From RHKX01 sp964641695 (lineage in GTDB: Bacteria > Actinomycetota > Thermoleophilia > Solirubrobacterales > 70-9): a stretch of DNA of 35,185 bases. A model generated the notes under the pieces. It made no database searches. It was not told where the DNA came from and saw only the letters and a program-made list of their open reading frames with translations. The stretch's first letter is position 1. Every line of letters begins with the position of its first letter. Shown piece by piece: positions 35,081 through 35,185 of this stretch. Location of the stretch: contig CAZXKG010000016.1 of the NCBI GenBank assembly GCA_964641695.1, positions 1 through 35,185 on the forward strand. The letters are read 5' to 3'. Made by a program: the position numbers and the translations under genes.

Positions 35081-35185
35081 GAACTTCAGCCGGGCCAGGG
35101 CCGGTTCAGGTTCAGCCCGGATTCGTGACAGAAGTGAACGGAACTTCAGCCGGGCTGCGGCCGGTTCAGGTTCAGCCGGGATTCG
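35081..35185. repeat. 60-bp-period tandem repeat running off the right edge
   Basis: A 45-bp unit starting GAACTTCAGCCGGGC and ending GGATTCG occurs at 35081-35125 and 35141-35185, separated by the 15-nt spacer TGACAGAAGTGAACG. Inside, GTTCAGGTTCAG is a short direct repeat and CCGGGC/GCCCGG can pair. It differs at only a few positions between copies. It may be the start of a longer array or part of a repeat-encoding gene beyond the edge. Confidence 0.85.

Noticed and set aside
35081..35185. CRISPR array
   Set aside because: The unit is 45 bp and the visible spacer only 15 nt, with sequence drift between copies and no cas genes; it does not fit CRISPR geometry.

Overview
The window looks like a chromosomal segment of a high-GC actinobacterium, most likely from the Thermoleophilia (Solirubrobacterales-like). 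This rests on the GC-rich codon usage, GTG/TTG starts, many TANNNT boxes 6-8 nt before start codons (leaderless style), an ELWxxDGT-repeat secreted protein with a Lys-rich C-terminus, and dense sulfotransferase/glycosyltransferase paralogues. Taxonomy is inference; no rRNA or marker gene is present.

Left part (1-9570): the 5' end of an Mrp/ApbC-type Fe-S carrier, a Lys/Ala-rich histone-H1-like protein, a TetR regulator with an operator-like palindrome over its promoter, an M42 aminopeptidase, and a divergent ArsR-SRPBCC pair whose operator covers the start codon. An inositol-monophosphatase-family enzyme follows, then an AddB/AdnA-like helicase-nuclease with a degenerate Walker A motif and an in-frame hairpin insert. 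An 82-bp tandem duplication lies between those last two divergent genes. A VapB-VapC toxin-antitoxin pair follows.

Central part (9570-27434), the most unusual: a secreted ELWxxDGT protein, then an array, nearly all on the minus strand, of four related GT4 glycosyltransferases, five sulfotransferase genes (six domains, one gene being a double-domain fusion) and one methyltransferase. Several are translationally coupled (GTGA, TGATG). It reads as a surface or secreted glycan glycosylation-sulfation locus that grew by duplication. Two lower-GC modules sit inside it (14.6-17.1 kb and 24.6-26.2 kb). Each has an I36-type (gamma-crystallin-like) secreted-inhibitor gene, an ECF sigma factor and a single-span membrane partner. 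The first I36 gene is split by an in-frame TGA. A family of hairpin-bearing repeats (four copies in 5.7 kb) is found only in this array: two copies abut glycosyltransferase start codons in opposite orientation and two lie in-frame in the inter-domain linker of other glycosyltransferases.

Right part (27.5-35.2 kb): an SRPBCC protein, purQ, purS, a divergent sulfotransferase, a cupin and purC, all on the minus strand, so purine genes are interleaved with a sulfotransferase. On the plus strand follow a DUF4395-thioredoxin-like fusion, a cytochrome P450 with a clear promoter, and a secreted NodB polysaccharide deacetylase. The right edge holds a 26-bp tandem duplication and a 60-bp-period tandem repeat that runs off the window.
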